From assembly GCA_022410635.1 (NCBI GenBank), contig JAJVDF010000001.1, forward strand, positions 12,418,464-12,482,463: a stretch of 64,000 bases of DNA, written 5' to 3'. The stretch comes from Tretioscincus oriximinensis (taxonomy: Eukaryota > Chordata > Lepidosauria > Squamata > Gymnophthalmidae). Below are positions 11,850 to 24,920 of this stretch, one piece after another; position 1 is the first letter of the stretch; every line of letters begins with the position of its first letter. Position numbers and translations under genes: made by a program. The notes below the pieces were generated by a model, which worked only from the letters and a program-made list of their open reading frames with translations, ran no database searches and was not told the DNA's origin.

Positions 11850-12165
11850 TAGAAAATATATGGAGGGTTAGATCAATTCATGGATGATAAGTGTATTAAT
11901 GGCTACTGGAATTTATACTTTACTGCCACTGAACGTATAGGCAGCATGGTTCCAAGGATCATTCACAGGATACGTCATCTTGTGAGTCAGGATGGGCTGT
12001 GCCTTGGTCCAGTAGGGGTCATCTTATGTTNTATTGAAAAATTCATGGAGGACGAGTGTAGAAGTGGTTAATGGAAAGGATGCTTAGGTTAGAAAAATAG
12101 GCAGGATTCTCTAAAGTTCAGTTTGAAGAAGTCAAAAACAGATGAAGGTTCTGCCTCCTATTTGA
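11850..12165 (+). repeat. Two adjacent CR1-type LINE 3' fragments
   Basis: The first (11850-12032) reads AATTCATGGATGATAAGTG, then CAGGATGGGCTGTGCCTTGG and ends TCTTATGTT. The second (12035-12165) restarts with AAATTCATGGAGGACGAGTG and stops after the CAGTTTGAAGAAGTC segment. Confidence 0.6.
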
Positions 12166-12189
12166 GATGTGCAGAAACAGTTGGACTTT

Positions 12190-12835
12190 CAGGCTGGTCT
12201 ATTGTAACACACGCTATACGGAGCTGTCCTTGAAAATAGTTTGGAAGTTACAACTGGTGTAGAATGCAAGAGATAGACTGCTGGCTGGAATGACTGGCAA
12301 GACACATATTACACTGGTCTTGAAAGAACTGCACTGACTGTGAACTTGCTACTACTTAGCCCAATTCAAGGTATTAATTTTAATCTATAAGGCCCTAAAT
12401 AATTTGACCTCCAAATCTAAAGGAATGATTTCTTGCATATCAACCTGTCCATGTATTAAGAAATGCAGGGGAAGCCCTCCTGACTGCATTCACCTCACTC
12501 AGTGGCAAAGAAAGTGGGAACCCAGGATAGGATGCTTCGGGAAGGGAGAGCCATTTCTCAGCCAAAGGCCAGGTTAAACAGCTATGTCTTCAAGAGTTTT
12601 CTGAATGCATATTGAAACAGTGATTGAATGGGACTAGTCCATAGTCTGAGAGCTGCCATACCATGGACTAATCTCACTCAATCACCATTTCAGTATGCAT
12701 TCAGAAAACTCTTGAAGACATAGCTCTTTAATCTGGCCTTTGGCTGCTTTCAGCATGTTAATTCTGTTTTTACTGTTAACCACCCTGAAACCTTCAGGTA
12801 TAGGGCAGCATAGAAATGCAAATAAATAGATAAAA
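12190..12835 (+). repeat. L2-type LINE 3' part containing a foldback
   Basis: The left part (12190-12558) decays from the L2 phrases for the DYCN region, LVQN and the KALNNL region. An inverted duplication occupies 12559-12746. The tail (12765-12835) is the L2-type TTTACTGTTAACCACCCTGA, ACCTTCAGGTATAGGG, then AAATAAATAGATAAAA. Confidence 0.65.
12559..12746. repeat. Inverted repeat, arms about 93 bp, near-zero spacer
   Basis: The left arm starts CAGCCAAAGGCCAGGTTAAA. The right arm ends with its complement, TTTAATCTGGCCTTTGGCTG. The arms agree at most positions, about 85% or better by eye, with the centre near 12652. Both arms are L2 sequence in opposite orientations. Confidence 0.8.
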
Positions 12836-12861
12836 ATAAGATTTGAAAAAAAACCCTAATG

Positions 12862-12930
12862 AATACATATACATATACCTCGCCCAATAACCGAAGGTCT
12901 CAGGGCAGCCAACAGTACAAACAACAGTAC
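12862..12930 (-). repeat. L2/SINE-type tail fragment
   Basis: It reads ATATACCTCGCCCAATAACC, then GAAGGTCTCAGGGCAGCCAA. On the minus strand this is the CCTGAGACCTTCGG...GGCG tail shared by the L2 copies and CORE-SINEs here. Confidence 0.6.
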
Positions 12931-12999
12931 AAAATTGACATTAAAAACAGTATAAAACCATATCTAAAGATGTCTTTTGCTCACATATAAATTAATTCA

Positions 13000-14720
13000 T
13001 ATCCTGACGTAGGAAAATGGAATACAAATGATGACAAATTTCATGAGCCATAGTTTTAGAAGAATTTCTCCTTGTCCTAATTGGAAAACTCTCCACTGAT
13101 TCTGACATCAAAGTTATTTCAGTATGCAGCAAACAATCTGCCCATTATCAGAACCTGCACATCAGGATGTTCATGTGTCCTAGAATATGTTTTTCCCTGC
13201 TAGCTATTTATTCTGGGAATGTGTTTTGCATAAACAAGGTCATCTTTTTTCTTTATTATTCGCAAAACCAGGTGATGGAAGTTAAGCAACCAAAATAAGG
13301 CTCCATTCACAGGTAACAAGAACCCCCAAAAGTGGCATGTCCCTCATTTCTTTTTCTAGCATGGATTGTTGAAGTCTGTGAGCAACCCCACCAACAAACC
13401 CTATCTAAAGATGGGATTATCCAGAGCTTTGGGGGATATTCATTTTCAAAGGATCCCTCAATTCATGGATGTCACACAATTTTTAAAAAAAGTGCTTAAT
13501 AATTTCCTCCTTACTTCTCTTACTCCATCTATCTTCCATGCCTGGCAATCAATGACCATCAGCAGCCCAGGTTTTTCATGGCCTAATTGATCAGCTAGCC
13601 ATAGCAAATTCAGCAGCCCAATTCACCCAAACAGTGAGTCATTCCAAGAGTGGTGAATTCACATCTGAAAAGGGGGCACAGAATCAGGCTTGAGGACATG
13701 GTAAAGTCAAATTCACCCCAGATTTTTTGCTATGTCTGATCATACCCTAAGCTGCCGTTGAAAGTATTTTTTAATTGTGCATGAACAACTTCAACTCATA
13801 CAAATGCAAAATCTGTATGGAATCTCACTTGACATTGTATTATTGTCATCATGAAAATTAACACTGGTCCAAATAGGATTACTAGGTCACAAAATTATAC
13901 AGGACAGGAGTATCAAAAATTAGAATAAAATCAGGGCTGAAACTTTTAAAATAAACTGACGTTCATGGAGTTGTAATGTCCACATGTCCCAAAACATTTC
14001 CCTCCCTTAAAAAATACGGACTAGGATGTCAAAATAAGGATATATCCTGTCAAACAGTGACATTTTGAAACCCTACCTGAAAGTTATTATAACTCTATAA
14101 TAGGGTTCAGACATAGGGTTTCAAAATGAATACCTGAGGCAACTAAGCCTGTATCCATGCAATACTTCTTTATTCCGGATTTTCCCGAAAATCTGGTCAA
14201 TTGCTTTTCCGGCTTCAAAGCACCATGTTCATATTTTTACAGTTTATTCTGGATTTTGTTACTCTGACAGTTCTTGGGAAGAGATTTTCCATGCTTGTGA
14301 TAATCTCACCTAGCAACCATTTTGTTTGATGGTTGTCAAGAAAAAGTGGTGTAGTTCCTCCCTGCAAATGCTATTGGTTAGTCTGCTGTCAGTATCAGGC
14401 TTCACACACTCCTTTTGTGAGGCAAAGGAAAGTTTATGGAAATGTAAGCATCAACATTCTTGCGCTTTCTTGCTAAAAATTATCCAAACAGTATAGCCCT
14501 TCCAATTTAATCCTGTATCCTGATTTGATGGCTTTCTGGTTTATTGATAATTCGAATAATCAACTTTAAAACCACATTCTGACAGCTGATCTAACAGGTG
14601 AAGCAAATGCAATAGAAATTCAACTTTCATTTGGATTATTGACTCTTTCTGAATGCAGCCTAAGAAGAGGAGGAAATAAAGGAACTGTTTTCATATTTAT
14701 CAAAATTCACATTATTTAGA
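13000..14720. other. Intronic stretch with no recognised feature
   Basis: AT-rich. GATTTTCCCGAAAATC near 14178 is a short palindrome. No reading frame or repeat family recognised. Confidence 0.45.
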
Positions 14721-14726
14721 AATATT

Positions 14727-14752
14727 TTTTTTTGTTATTATTATTATTATAC
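14727..14752. repeat. Short TTA simple repeat at the edge of a CR1 copy
   Basis: TTTTTTTTGTTATTATTATT runs on as TTA/ATT units, directly left of a CR1 fragment. Confidence 0.7.
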
Positions 14753-14962
14753 TCTAGGATGGATGCCTGGATGCTGCCTCTGGGATGGAGCAACAGACAG
14801 GACTCCTGAAATGCCATTTGCAGGGAGTCATGAACAGGTGCATTTCCTCTGTTCAGACTGTCCAGGTGCATCTGGTGGGCCTCTGTGTGAGACAGAATGC
14901 TGGACTAGATGGGTTGCGGCCTGATCCAGTATGGCTCTTCTTATGTTCCTTTGTTCTTATTA
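14752..14962 (+). repeat. CR1-type LINE 3' end
   Basis: Phrases are GGATGGATGCCTGGATGCTG, CAGGACTCCTGAAATGCCAT, GCAGGGAGTCATGAACAGG, GTGGGCCTCTGTGTGAGACA and GAATGCTGGACTAGATGGG. It ends TCTTATGTTCCTTTGTTCTT, the CTTATGTTC terminus of the family. Confidence 0.8.
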
Positions 14963-15612
14963 TTCACTTGAAACATAGATACGATGATATGTAATGCCAA
15001 GATGTTTCTTACAGGCATGAGCTGAATGACAACTTATCGGAACCTATACAGTCAAAGAAGTGGAATCACCAAGTGCTTTTCCTGACAACCTTGGGCTCAT
15101 GTAACACACGAAGAATTGAGTTGTGTTAAGGAGAGTCATTCATCTTCTGAAGCATAGCTGCCACCATTATGTCCTGCTCCATAGGCAGGCTCTTGGCAGA
15201 CATTGACACATGCACTTTGATAAACTGCAGTGTAGCCCATCCTTAGTTCCTTGTCAACTGGATTGTGAATATCAACAGTTATGTACTGTGTCAATGTTGG
15301 ACTGTCGTACCACCTTCTTACTCCCCAGTGTTGTGTCATTCCAGCTCTCCTTAATATAACATTACTGTACCTGACAAAAGAAAGTGATGGTGGTTGAAAC
15401 TTGACAAATTCAAGATTCACAACACTGCTTTTATCAGCAGAACAGAATGTGCTTTGAAAGAGTAGGGATAACCNAGATTCTCTTCTGACTAATTTTCACA
15501 TGGCAACATGAAGACATTGGTCAAATGGACAGAAGTTCTGGAGAGGAATGTCTGTTCTCACACTGATCAGCTAGGGACACATAGAATCACACCGACATGA
15601 CATGTACACACT

Positions 15613-15712
15613 GACTGCTCTGAACTATAAGAAGAGTTCTGCTGAATCAGGGTGGAACCCATCTAGTCCAGCATTCTGTCTCACACAGATGCCCATTAAT
15701 TGCACCTCTTCT
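15613..15712 (-). repeat. CR1-type LINE 3' fragment, inverted
   Basis: It reads GCTGAATCAGGGTGGAACCC, ATCTAGTCCAGCATTCTGTC and CACACAGATGCCCATTAATT, the inverse of the GGACTAGATGGG phrase at 14900. Confidence 0.7.
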
Positions 15713-16123
15713 TGGAAGCAAATGATTTGGGTGGCAATATGGCTCNGCCTGAGTTTTCTGCATGTTGTACTCCCTCTTGTGAATGTCTTCTGAGAGACAA
15801 CATGGAGCTTGAACCATATGACAAACACTGTAGTCAACAGTCAAGTAGTGTAATGTCAAAAAATCATGTCCTCAGTAACATAGCAAATCTTCAAGGGCAC
15901 CACATAGCACCCTAATGGTATGGAGCAATATATTCTATTTCTGATTAATTTCCAGGAAACACTTCAGGATCTGTATATGTGTTCAATATATAGGGACCAC
16001 TTTAAAAAATCATGCTTTGTATAAATATGTAGAAAATAAGCATATATCTGCAATTCGTATCCTTAAAGCTTTATGTATGCATACATCTTTTCTATACACA
16101 ACAATGTGTATTTATGCCATGTA

Positions 16124-16435
16124 CAGAACATAAGAAGAACCCAGCTGGATCAGTTCATAGCCCTTTTGGAACAGTATTCTGTCTCATACAATTACCCACC
16201 AGTTGTTTCTAGGTATCTCAAGTTGAAAAACAAAACCTTCAGCCGTTCTCATTTCTCTGCAAAAGACCTTTAGAGATTTCCTGTCCTTCTGTCCAACCTG
16301 GAGGTAGTAACCAGGTTGCCACTAGTAGCCACTGATACATTTCTCCTCCATAAATTCATCTAACCCTTCTTTAATCAATGAGGTATGGTTGCCATAACCA
16401 CTTCTTGTTATAGTGAATTCTACATAAGAGGACAA
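16124..16435 (-). repeat. CR1-type LINE 3' end, inverted
   Basis: It opens with CAGAACATAAGAAGAACCCA, then GCTGGATCAG and ATTCTGTCTCATACA. It continues through AACCTGGAGGTAGTAACCAG, ATTTCTCCTCCATAAATTCA and CTTCTTGTTATAGTGAATTC, which is longer than most copies. Confidence 0.75.
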
Positions 16436-16547
16436 GAAACACTACAAACATTTTGGATGTTATAAAAACCAGATAAAAGGTCTGGATTTATCATTCATTG
16501 AACTTTCCCTTCTGCCCATCTATTAAGGACACACTGCTAATAGAAAG

Positions 16548-16680
16548 CCACCTAGAATTATAGAGTCGGAAATTATCTCTAGGATCGTTGGATAATGCAG
16601 AATTCTCTAAACTATTCCAGACAGATGTATATTAAGCCTTTGTCTGAAGACTTCCATAGAAGGGGAACTGGCCTTCTCAC
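16548..16680 (-). repeat. CR1 3' terminus of the ATTCTATGA type, inverted
   Basis: AGAATTATAGAGTCGGAAAT, then AGGATCGTTGGATAATGCAG and GACTTCCATAGAAGGGG match the inverse of the classic CR1 end (compare 63232). It is followed by a CCA simple repeat at 16680-16701. Confidence 0.7.
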
Positions 16681-16701
16681 CACCACCACCACCACCACCA
16701 G
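16680..16701. repeat. CCA/CAC trinucleotide repeat
   Basis: About seven CAC units lie directly after the CR1 fragment. Confidence 0.9.
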
Positions 16702-18689
16702 TCATTAGACAAAGCACTACTCTGTGGATTGCATTCTAATGGTCAGATATGATTATTCATTATCACAATGTCTTACATATCAACCAATCTTTCACAAACA
16801 TGTTGCCAATGCAAGCTGAAAATTTCAGTTTTTCATATCAATGATAATAGCAGTGGAACACAGAGGTGATTAACATACAAATCCTTGAAAATAATTTTTC
16901 CAGACTCAGTTGCAATACATCCATGGCAATTCTTGGAAATGAAATCTGCTCTAGGATTTTTCTGCACTGCTCCTGATACTGGAACATATTCAAGAATAAG
17001 GAACACCAATTCACATATCAGTACAAACTAGGTCAAGCAACATTCTCGTCATTCTTTGTTTACATTTATTGAGGCATACAGAGAAAGGGCACCAAAAGCT
17101 GTAGGTCTCAGTGTACTGGATCATCAGAGCATGCAGAAAGCATAGCCCCATGCTCTGGGATACTATGGGAGCCCCTTCTTGACAGTGCTTCAGGAACCAT
17201 CTACCAGAAAACTGAGCTGGAAACTCCAAAGGCCAAGAACTTTTATTTCTGGTCTTCAGAACTATACCACTGCATTCTATACAGTATAGTCTGTACTGCA
17301 CATAAATAGCAACCCCTATTCTGACTTATATCTCAAAATAAGGACCAATGTAGAAAGTTTGCTCCCGGGATAGANGCACCTCTAATCTACAGAAGCTTTT
17401 TCTTGCCAACTCTTGGGTGAAGAACTTAAACATTAAGAATTAGAGAGTTAAGAAAACATTTCATCCCTCCTTTTCTCCCATGCTGCTTTAGAACTGATTG
17501 ATGTTTGTTGTTTATGTGTTTATATAGAAGATAATATAGATCATATTTCAAGCTTTTGAGACATCCAATTCGTGCAACTCCTAACAAACACCCAGAATCA
17601 TAAAGGAGTATCAGTTGGTTGATATACAAATGTCATCCACGTCAAAGGAAATTTTCCCGTGACACATGCAATTGAAGTAAAATATTATGCTTTACGAGAG
17701 TGTATTATTAAAATGAAAAAGAGCAGCGTATCAGGAGCCAAGCCATGTAACCAAGACAACAGAAGAAAAGGAACAAGACAGACAGTAAAAGAGAATAAAG
17801 ATTGAAATGGAGTTGTGGAGGTTAAACACATACACATACATGGAAAGGTTGCAGAGCCAGGGANCTCAGCACAGTGAAAAATAGCAAGAGAAGTTGCGAG
17901 ATAAAGCTAAAAGCCACGGCAGAAGTTCTAAGCAATTGCCCATCTGGATGCCTGAGGTTATTAAAATTTTGAACACCTGTGGTTATTAAAGGTCTTATGG
18001 CCCCAAAACTTGGGATCTTCCTGATCTNTGTGTGGAATGGGTTGCATCTGGAGTAGAACAGTTCCAATTGCACCCAGATAACCTGTTCTGATTTAGCCTT
18101 TGCTGCTGGCTCCAGAGATTACCATGATGATGGCAAGCCCCTATTCCAAGATACATTCCAAAATAAAGCTCAGTGTGGAAAAGGGACTAGGTGACCACCT
18201 TAGAGTTCTAGATGTGCAAGACCATCCAGCACTTTGAAACTGAGCATAAGTGTTTTTCAAAAGCCTTTCCATTTGATGAAAACATTCCAGATGGCAAAGT
18301 CATTTTATTGCACCAACAGGATAAATGGGTTTTATTTATGACTTCACCAGCTCAAGAGATACAGATCAACAGGAGGAAAAACATGTCCCAGGATGATTAG
18401 TCTGGTCCAATTTGAACTTTTGAGAATTCAGGATTGGTCCCCATCCCTTTTCCTAGAGAGCCATTAGATGTTCTACTTTGATATCTTCACATAAGTAGAG
18501 TAAGATTTATAACCATTTTATTTTTATGTCTCATGGCAGCAGCAGGCAAGAAAAATAGTTTTTAAGTTGAAGTGCCGGAGTCTGCGTTAAGCAAAACATT
18601 CACACAAAGAAGGATCAAATATTCATAATACCAAGGGTCACTGTCCATGAAATTAAGGAACACACAGGGAAATGCTGAAGCCAAGAACA

Positions 18690-18905
18690 GAGTGGGTTGC
18701 TTCATCAGTTACAGGATGAGTGCTTGACTCATCTCAGAGGGAAGAATAGTCCATAACTTGGGGATTATCGGCAAGAAGGCCCTTTCATAATCCATACCCC
18801 CTTAACTGCTGAAGGCAGAGGAACTGCCTCTTCTGAAGATTTTAAGGCTATCTAGACTGGGATACACAAGGACCTATTGTAACAGCAACCTAGGGTTCAC
18901 AGAAT
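18690..18905 (-). repeat. L2-type LINE 3' part, inverted and decayed
   Basis: It reads GAATAGTCCATAACTTGGGG, GAAGGCCCTTTC and GAGGAACTGCC, then CTTCTGAAGATTTTAAGG. This parallels the better copy at 48460-48860 (TTCCATAGTCTGGGGGCTGC..., TCTGCAGGTCTTAAGG). Confidence 0.5.
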
Positions 18906-19469
18906 GGTACAGGGATGGGAGTGCTCCTCTTCCAGAGAAATCATTTTTTAACTTAGAGTATCATGATCTTCAGAGTGAGTAAAAAAGGTTTGATAATAGT
19001 GGAGCTGTTCTTGTCACTAGAAATGCTCCAACGTGACCTGGTCTTCCTGTACTAGACCAGATTTGATACTTGGTGAAGTTCCAGATCCTGGCTCTTGATT
19101 GCTCATTTTCTCTTTTTCACTGCTGCACTGTATTCATTCATTTTAATATTTAAACTTCTGAATAAATAAAGCAGTCCACATACATGATCACATTGCAATG
19201 CTGACACTGAGCTGATAAGGGAAATTAATACTTCTAACCTCGTATTTGTTTGCTTAGGAGAACCCAATTGTGTCATTTACAGCTTGGATTCAAACTGTGT
19301 GCTGGTTCTCCTCCAGGAGCTTCTGAGCTTGAACAGACAAGTCTCTATGTCTCAATCCAACACAGACTGAATCCCACCAAAGGCTACCTGCCAAATAGCG
19401 TGACCAGTAGTCATTTTGATTTTTGGGGTGTGTGTGGTTTCAACATGACCGTAGCCAATATTTCACTCA

Positions 19470-19998
19470 ATGGATCAAATATGAGACTCTTTAGCCCCAA
19501 AACTTGGTGTTTGAGGGGTGATCTGACTGTATAAAATCGTGCATAGGATGGATAAGGTGAACTGAGAAAAATATTTTCTCTGTCATATAACACTAGGACT
19601 AGGAGGCATTTCTTGAAACTGATAGGCAGAAGAGTTAGGACAGACAAGAGAAAGTTTTTTATGGGTTTCTTTTCATCCAGTGGGTCATTGATCTGTGGAA
19701 TTTACTTCCAGAAGAGGTTGTGGTAGGTAGCAGCCTGGATAACTTTAAGACAGGATTATACAAGTTCATGGAAGTCAAAGATACAACAAGCTGTAAGATG
19801 GCTCTCTTGATCCTGCCACCAGGATGGAGCAACAGCAGTATTCCTGAAGTACCATTTGCAGGGAGTCAAGTACAGGTGAGATTTTTGCCTTCTTATGCTT
19901 GAGATTGCCAGGTGCAATTGGTGGGCCACTATATGAGACAGAATTGTGGACAAGATGGGCACTTTTCAGCAGGGCTTCTCTTATGTTCTTATGTATGC
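19470..19998 (+). repeat. CR1-type LINE 3' region, one of the two longest copies
   Basis: It begins at the LF(S/G)LxxxxLRGDLT-like coding end (GGGGTGATCTGACTGTATAA). It continues AATCGTGCATAGGATGGATA, TTCTCTGTCATATAACACTA, CTTGAAACTGATAGGCAGAA, TTGATCTGTGGAATTTACTT, GTGGTAGGTAGCAGCCTGGA and GGTGGGCCACTATATGAGAC, and ends TCTCTTATGTTCTTATG. It is collinear with 32392-32905. Confidence 0.85.
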
Positions 19999-20099
19999 AG
20001 AACCACTGCCAAATGACCAGAAATGCAACTGGTTTTCATCTTCATTTCTGGTCCTCTGAAATTATTCTGATTATACTTGAAACTATTGCAAGAAGGAAG

Positions 20100-22569
20100 T
20101 CTCTAATACTGAAGTGATGCTCACTTACATTCCCCAAGGCAGCCAGTTCATACCAGGACATAGAGCTCATATTAGGCTGAATTCATAAGGCTGAATANTC
20201 CCCAGGATGTCACACACGTTCAGCCACTCGCTAAAAGCCCCGTGGTCTCGGATTTTCCTGCCATCACTGTGCGATTCCACAGCAGACATTTCTTAAATCC
20301 AAAAAAAAAAAAACATTTCTGGGGACATTCAGTAGTGTGAACATGGTAAATTTCATGAGACTTTGAAGCTACATGTAAAAATTAATTGGCTCCCAACAGA
20401 GAATGTTGGGAATTGTAGTAGGCAAACGTAGCAATTACTTATGGAGCTTGTCATGTGTCAAATGGCAATGTAACAAAACAGCGTGGAAACTTGAAAGTGA
20501 GTGAGGCAGGATTGCAAACACATCTTTTCAAATTTAAAAGAAATAGTGAGCAAACATGTGAGCACCTAAAGTGTTCTGTAAGTCNGAAAGTGGGTTGAAG
20601 CNGGATTAAAACTTAGGTATGACCTGAACNCATGTGGGTATTTTTCCCATAAGAAATACACTTGTAGATATAGAAATTCTAGATCAAAATCACAACAAAG
20701 ACAAAAAAGAATTATTATCCTAGACTCCAAGAGCTCCCCTTTCAGTTANTGTTTTTTAGCCCTACACTCATGGCATCAAATCTTCTATTACAGTCTACTA
20801 TCACTATTTTATCCATCTTGCCTCAGGCAAACCCCACAAAACAACTAATTTACTCCAACAGGATTTCCCCCCGTTCTGTTCACACATCAAATATTGTTGT
20901 GAATATGATGGTCTTATGTCTGGAATAGCAATGAGCACGGCTAAGAANGTTGCTTTCCCCTCCTTCTTCTCCTCTTGCTTTTTCTCATACACACTTTCAC
21001 ACTTGGAAGCACCACTCACAAAGGGATTGGGAGGTATGGAATAACTTCAAAACTAAAAAGAATCCTTTGTTGTCTTCTTTTATTTTCTTGGAGAGACGGC
21101 AAACATAGATGCTAAAAGTTTTAGATCTGCAGGAAGATCTATGCGAAATGAATACAGTGATCTGAAGTTTACAATACGTTCTTGGATATACAGTCCATGA
21201 AAAATTACCCTTTATACTTGAAGGGCAAAAATAAAGACACTGTATCCACAAATGAAGTGATGCTGGGGAGAGAGGGTGACTAATACCAATAGTAACTTTA
21301 ATTTTCCAAAAACTGAAGCTATCACACACGCATGGTCCCACCGGATATTTGATACAGGCATATGATGCACTATNTTGCCATGAATGCACACACAGGGCAT
21401 GAGATTCACACAACTTTGCTCTCTTGGAGTACATTTGGTGTTTCCATAATTATCCCATTGACATTTCATTATAAATGCTCCTTAAGGTAGAGCGAGAGAA
21501 TGAACTCTGGGGTCTCTCTCTCTCTCTTGCCTGCTTTCAGTGCCCTGGCTGATGACACCACCCTGCTGTCAATATTACATCTGGGAAATGAAAATTCTCC
21601 AAGTGCAACCTTGAAAACTTGGCTCAGCAGCAGTGTGTTAATTGCATACTAACACTTTAAGAATAGTACCATGATCATAGCATTATTTAGTGAAAAGAGG
21701 GGAAGAGCACAATGCCTGCAATATTCTTGCCTCTCCTCTCTAAATCCTGCCATTATCTGACTAGGTCTGCATCTAGACAAGTGGTAAAACATGTGATAAA
21801 GGCATAGTTCTGTGGGGACTGCTATGTATATTTATGGCAACCCCAATTTAACCCCGCTATATAGCGGTGAAATATGCTTTATGCTATTGCAAGAAGCCCA
21901 ACTCTCAACATGAAATTTTCCTGAGCACAAAATTCTATATGTCTGGGAACTTGACAGGGTGGGTTCCTCACACGTGTGCTCAAACAGCCACTGCGTGAAT
22001 TTTTGCACAGTCAAAATACACGGATGTGAACATACCACCTGTACAGAGGAAGGCACTCTCCTTGTATTGTTAGCTAAATGTCTATGCAATGAAGAATTAT
22101 TCCAGGTGAACTTCAGACTATTGCTAAAAAGCACAATTTTGAAGAGCTATCTGGAGATGGGTAGTTTGAGTAACAGGGAAAGGCCACATTAACAAGTTAA
22201 CGTATCTTTTCTCCTAATCCCACTGCAATTATCAGTTTATACAATTATCCCCACCCAATTAAATTCATCTGAACATTCAATTTCACTTTTACCTACATGT
22301 CCAGAGCAGAATAAGTAAAAAGTGCCCACCTACCAACCATCTGTAGAACTTTTATTCATTTAAGCTAAAGATGACAATCATAGTACCAATGAAAGCTTCC
22401 CCTGGGCCCATAATTTTTCAGAGCTTTCCACTGGGGATGGGGTGAGGGTGGGTGGGGTGTAGTACTTGTAAAAAAAAATTAAAAAATCCACATTTGTCCA
22501 AGAAAAGTCTAAAGTGCCCATGAAAAATTCATAACAAGGTGTAGTGCCCATAACAAGTCCAAAGTTCAC
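20100..22569. other. Intronic stretch with no recognised gene
   Basis: It includes a short TC repeat near 21515. The 145-codon minus-strand frame at 20997-21434 has no recognisable motif and is taken as chance. Confidence 0.45.
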
Positions 22570-23154
22570 TTAGGCTGGGTTCTCACGAAGGCGTTAAAAA
22601 GAGTAGAAAGCAGAAAGTGAATTGGGTTTCCCTTCACAGTTTAAGCACCCACATACATGCTGCTTGAGAGCCAGTCTTTGGTGGTTTTATGGGAAAGGCA
22701 GAAGACACACACTCACACTCCAAAGCCTGGGGCGCAGGATGGGAGGAAATCTAAAGAGATCTCTCTTCCCTCTTATGGAGTTTCAGGACAAAAGAGGTTG
22801 AATCAGCTGTTTGCAGCCTTCTAATCAACTCTGTGAACAAAAGGGGAATGAGATGCTTTCTCCTGCTTCCCTGTAGTCCAGGCTTTGGGGGTTCTTCTGT
22901 GTTTCCCAGCTGTTCAGTTGGAGTTGCCATTGGAGCTCACAGCAAATTCGTGATCAGAGTTCACTTAACATGAATTGCGTTAATCTTCTATGGCCAAGGA
23001 TTTCAGAGCTAACTCTGCTCTGACTCTATGTTGCTATGCAAATAGAACACACTGAAACTGTTTCCAGTTTGGTGAAAATAGGAAACACATGAGCCCATTA
23101 CAGTGCTACAGAGCATTCCCACCAGGGTTTTGCCCTTGTGAGAACACAGTCTTA
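22570..23154. mobile_element. Candidate non-autonomous DNA transposon, about 585 bp
   Basis: The left end TTAGGCTGGGTTCTCACGAA and the inverse of the right end (TTAAGACTGTGTTCTCACAA) match over about 25-30 bp. TTAG and TTAA lie at the outer edges, which recalls a TTAA target duplication but is not exact. No coding sequence. Confidence 0.45.
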
Positions 23155-24920
23155 ATGTTCATCATGCCTCTAAGATTAGTCTTCCCAACTTGAAAGTATC
23201 ACTCAATGTTTCATTTTTCCAACTAAGAAAACAAAGGAAAATAGTTTATCTTTTGCATTTCCCATTTCATCCATCTCAGTGGTCTCCTGACCAGACCTTC
23301 TTCCTTCGAGATTAACTGTTACATCTATCTTAAACCCTTTTGAACTCTTTTGTTACCTCCCATCTTGGCCAAAGTTGTGTCTTTCTTTCCAACTCCCACG
23401 ATTCTTCAGTCACTGTCTTATATCAGATGTTAGCTAAAAGCCATGGCAGATGTTATTTGGTTAAATTGACTGAGGACTTGCAACATCTGGTCACAGCCCA
23501 CTATACACATACTCAATCTGGTTTAAATTTAGTTGTCTTGGGTCACATCTCATTATTTCATGTCTGGACTGAAGAAAATCCAGAATAGTGGAGATTAATC
23601 CATAGAAAAACCTGAATTTGAATATTGGGTGTGGTTGTCAAATCTTAAAGATGACTTAAAATAACACAAGTACATTTTCCAAAAAGCTTTATTGTGATTG
23701 GTAATAATAATACCTCTGAAGTCCTATGCTCCCCATCCAAGGGGAAGTAAGTCATATTTTTTCTAAACTGAGACTCTTCATACAACAACAGAAAATCTGA
23801 ATAGCTCATTAAACTATCAAATGGAACACACCAAGTAATCTCAATCCATTAGAAATTCACCTCCAATGGATTTCCAAGGACAATCAAAACACCTGCCAAA
23901 ATTCCAATGTTAAATGCCTTTTTCCATCTCAGCTTTGACTTCTGAATACAGTCACTGGTGCCCATAGATGATAAATTACAATTGCTGTGGCAGAGAAAGA
24001 CTTGTAGCACACAGGTGAATTTCCCTTGGATGGGGGTCAAATAAATTAATCCCCTTAGGAAAGGGCATCAATTTCTATAGACCTAATGCCTGCCCATGGG
24101 GTAAACAGAAACAACAAAGACTTCTGTGGCACTTTCAAGTTTATCCCCTTAAAATAAATTTCTACAGAGAAGGATAAACATTAGTTTGAAGTTAAACATA
24201 ATCTAGAATAGCTTGTATGACAATGCATTTTAAATGCCCTTTATACACATACCTAGTAATCTAGTTCAAAGAGCTCAGTAGGCCTCATTTTCTGCGTGGA
24301 ACTAATGCCAATTCAGATCAGATCCATACTAGGAGCCCTCTAATCCAGAATAATGGTATAACACAGTAATCAATGCAACACCTCTTCCAATTCTGACTGT
24401 TCCAAATTAAGAAGTAGTATATCTATTTTTAGTCCGGCTTTGGGTGACTAGGGATGAGGTTGCATGTGTGGAATCTGCATTTTCATAATATATGTTGTCT
24501 CAATTTTAAGGTTGCTTTCCAGTCTGTTTAATGTAGGTGTGCACTGCTACAACTAATCTGGATCAAGCAGATCTAGATTTACTAATACAAATTTAACACA
24601 ATGTGTATAAAGGTCTCTTAGCCTGCTACAATCCAACACTTTTGAAAACAACAATCAGAAAATATTACTAAGCACAACTGAAAATCAACCTGATCATGCC
24701 TCTAGAGACATGATACTGGATTTACACCACCTGCAAACTATAAGATGAGCTCCAGAAAACATCTTTATTTAACCTCCAATTGCAAATAAACATAAGACTT
24801 GAACCACTCCACAAAACATGGGAAACCTCCAATTGTTTTGCTTTAGGCCTCTTCGTGGACATCTGCTTTTTATTGACATTAGCCAAATGTCAGCAGAAGC
24901 AAATTCCAATAGGAAGAAAG
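23155..24920. other. Intronic stretch next to exon 3; no recognised gene
   Basis: Sequence near 24550-24590 (CTACAACTAATCTGGATCAA) recurs near 59860 (CTACAACTAACCTGGATCAA), so part of it is probably an old low-copy repeat. Confidence 0.4.

Noticed and set aside
20997..21434. 145-codon minus-strand frame on the PLXNA4 strand, considered as a missing exon
   Set aside because: No similarity to plexin sema, PSI or IPT sequence, and no splice sites in a matching phase.
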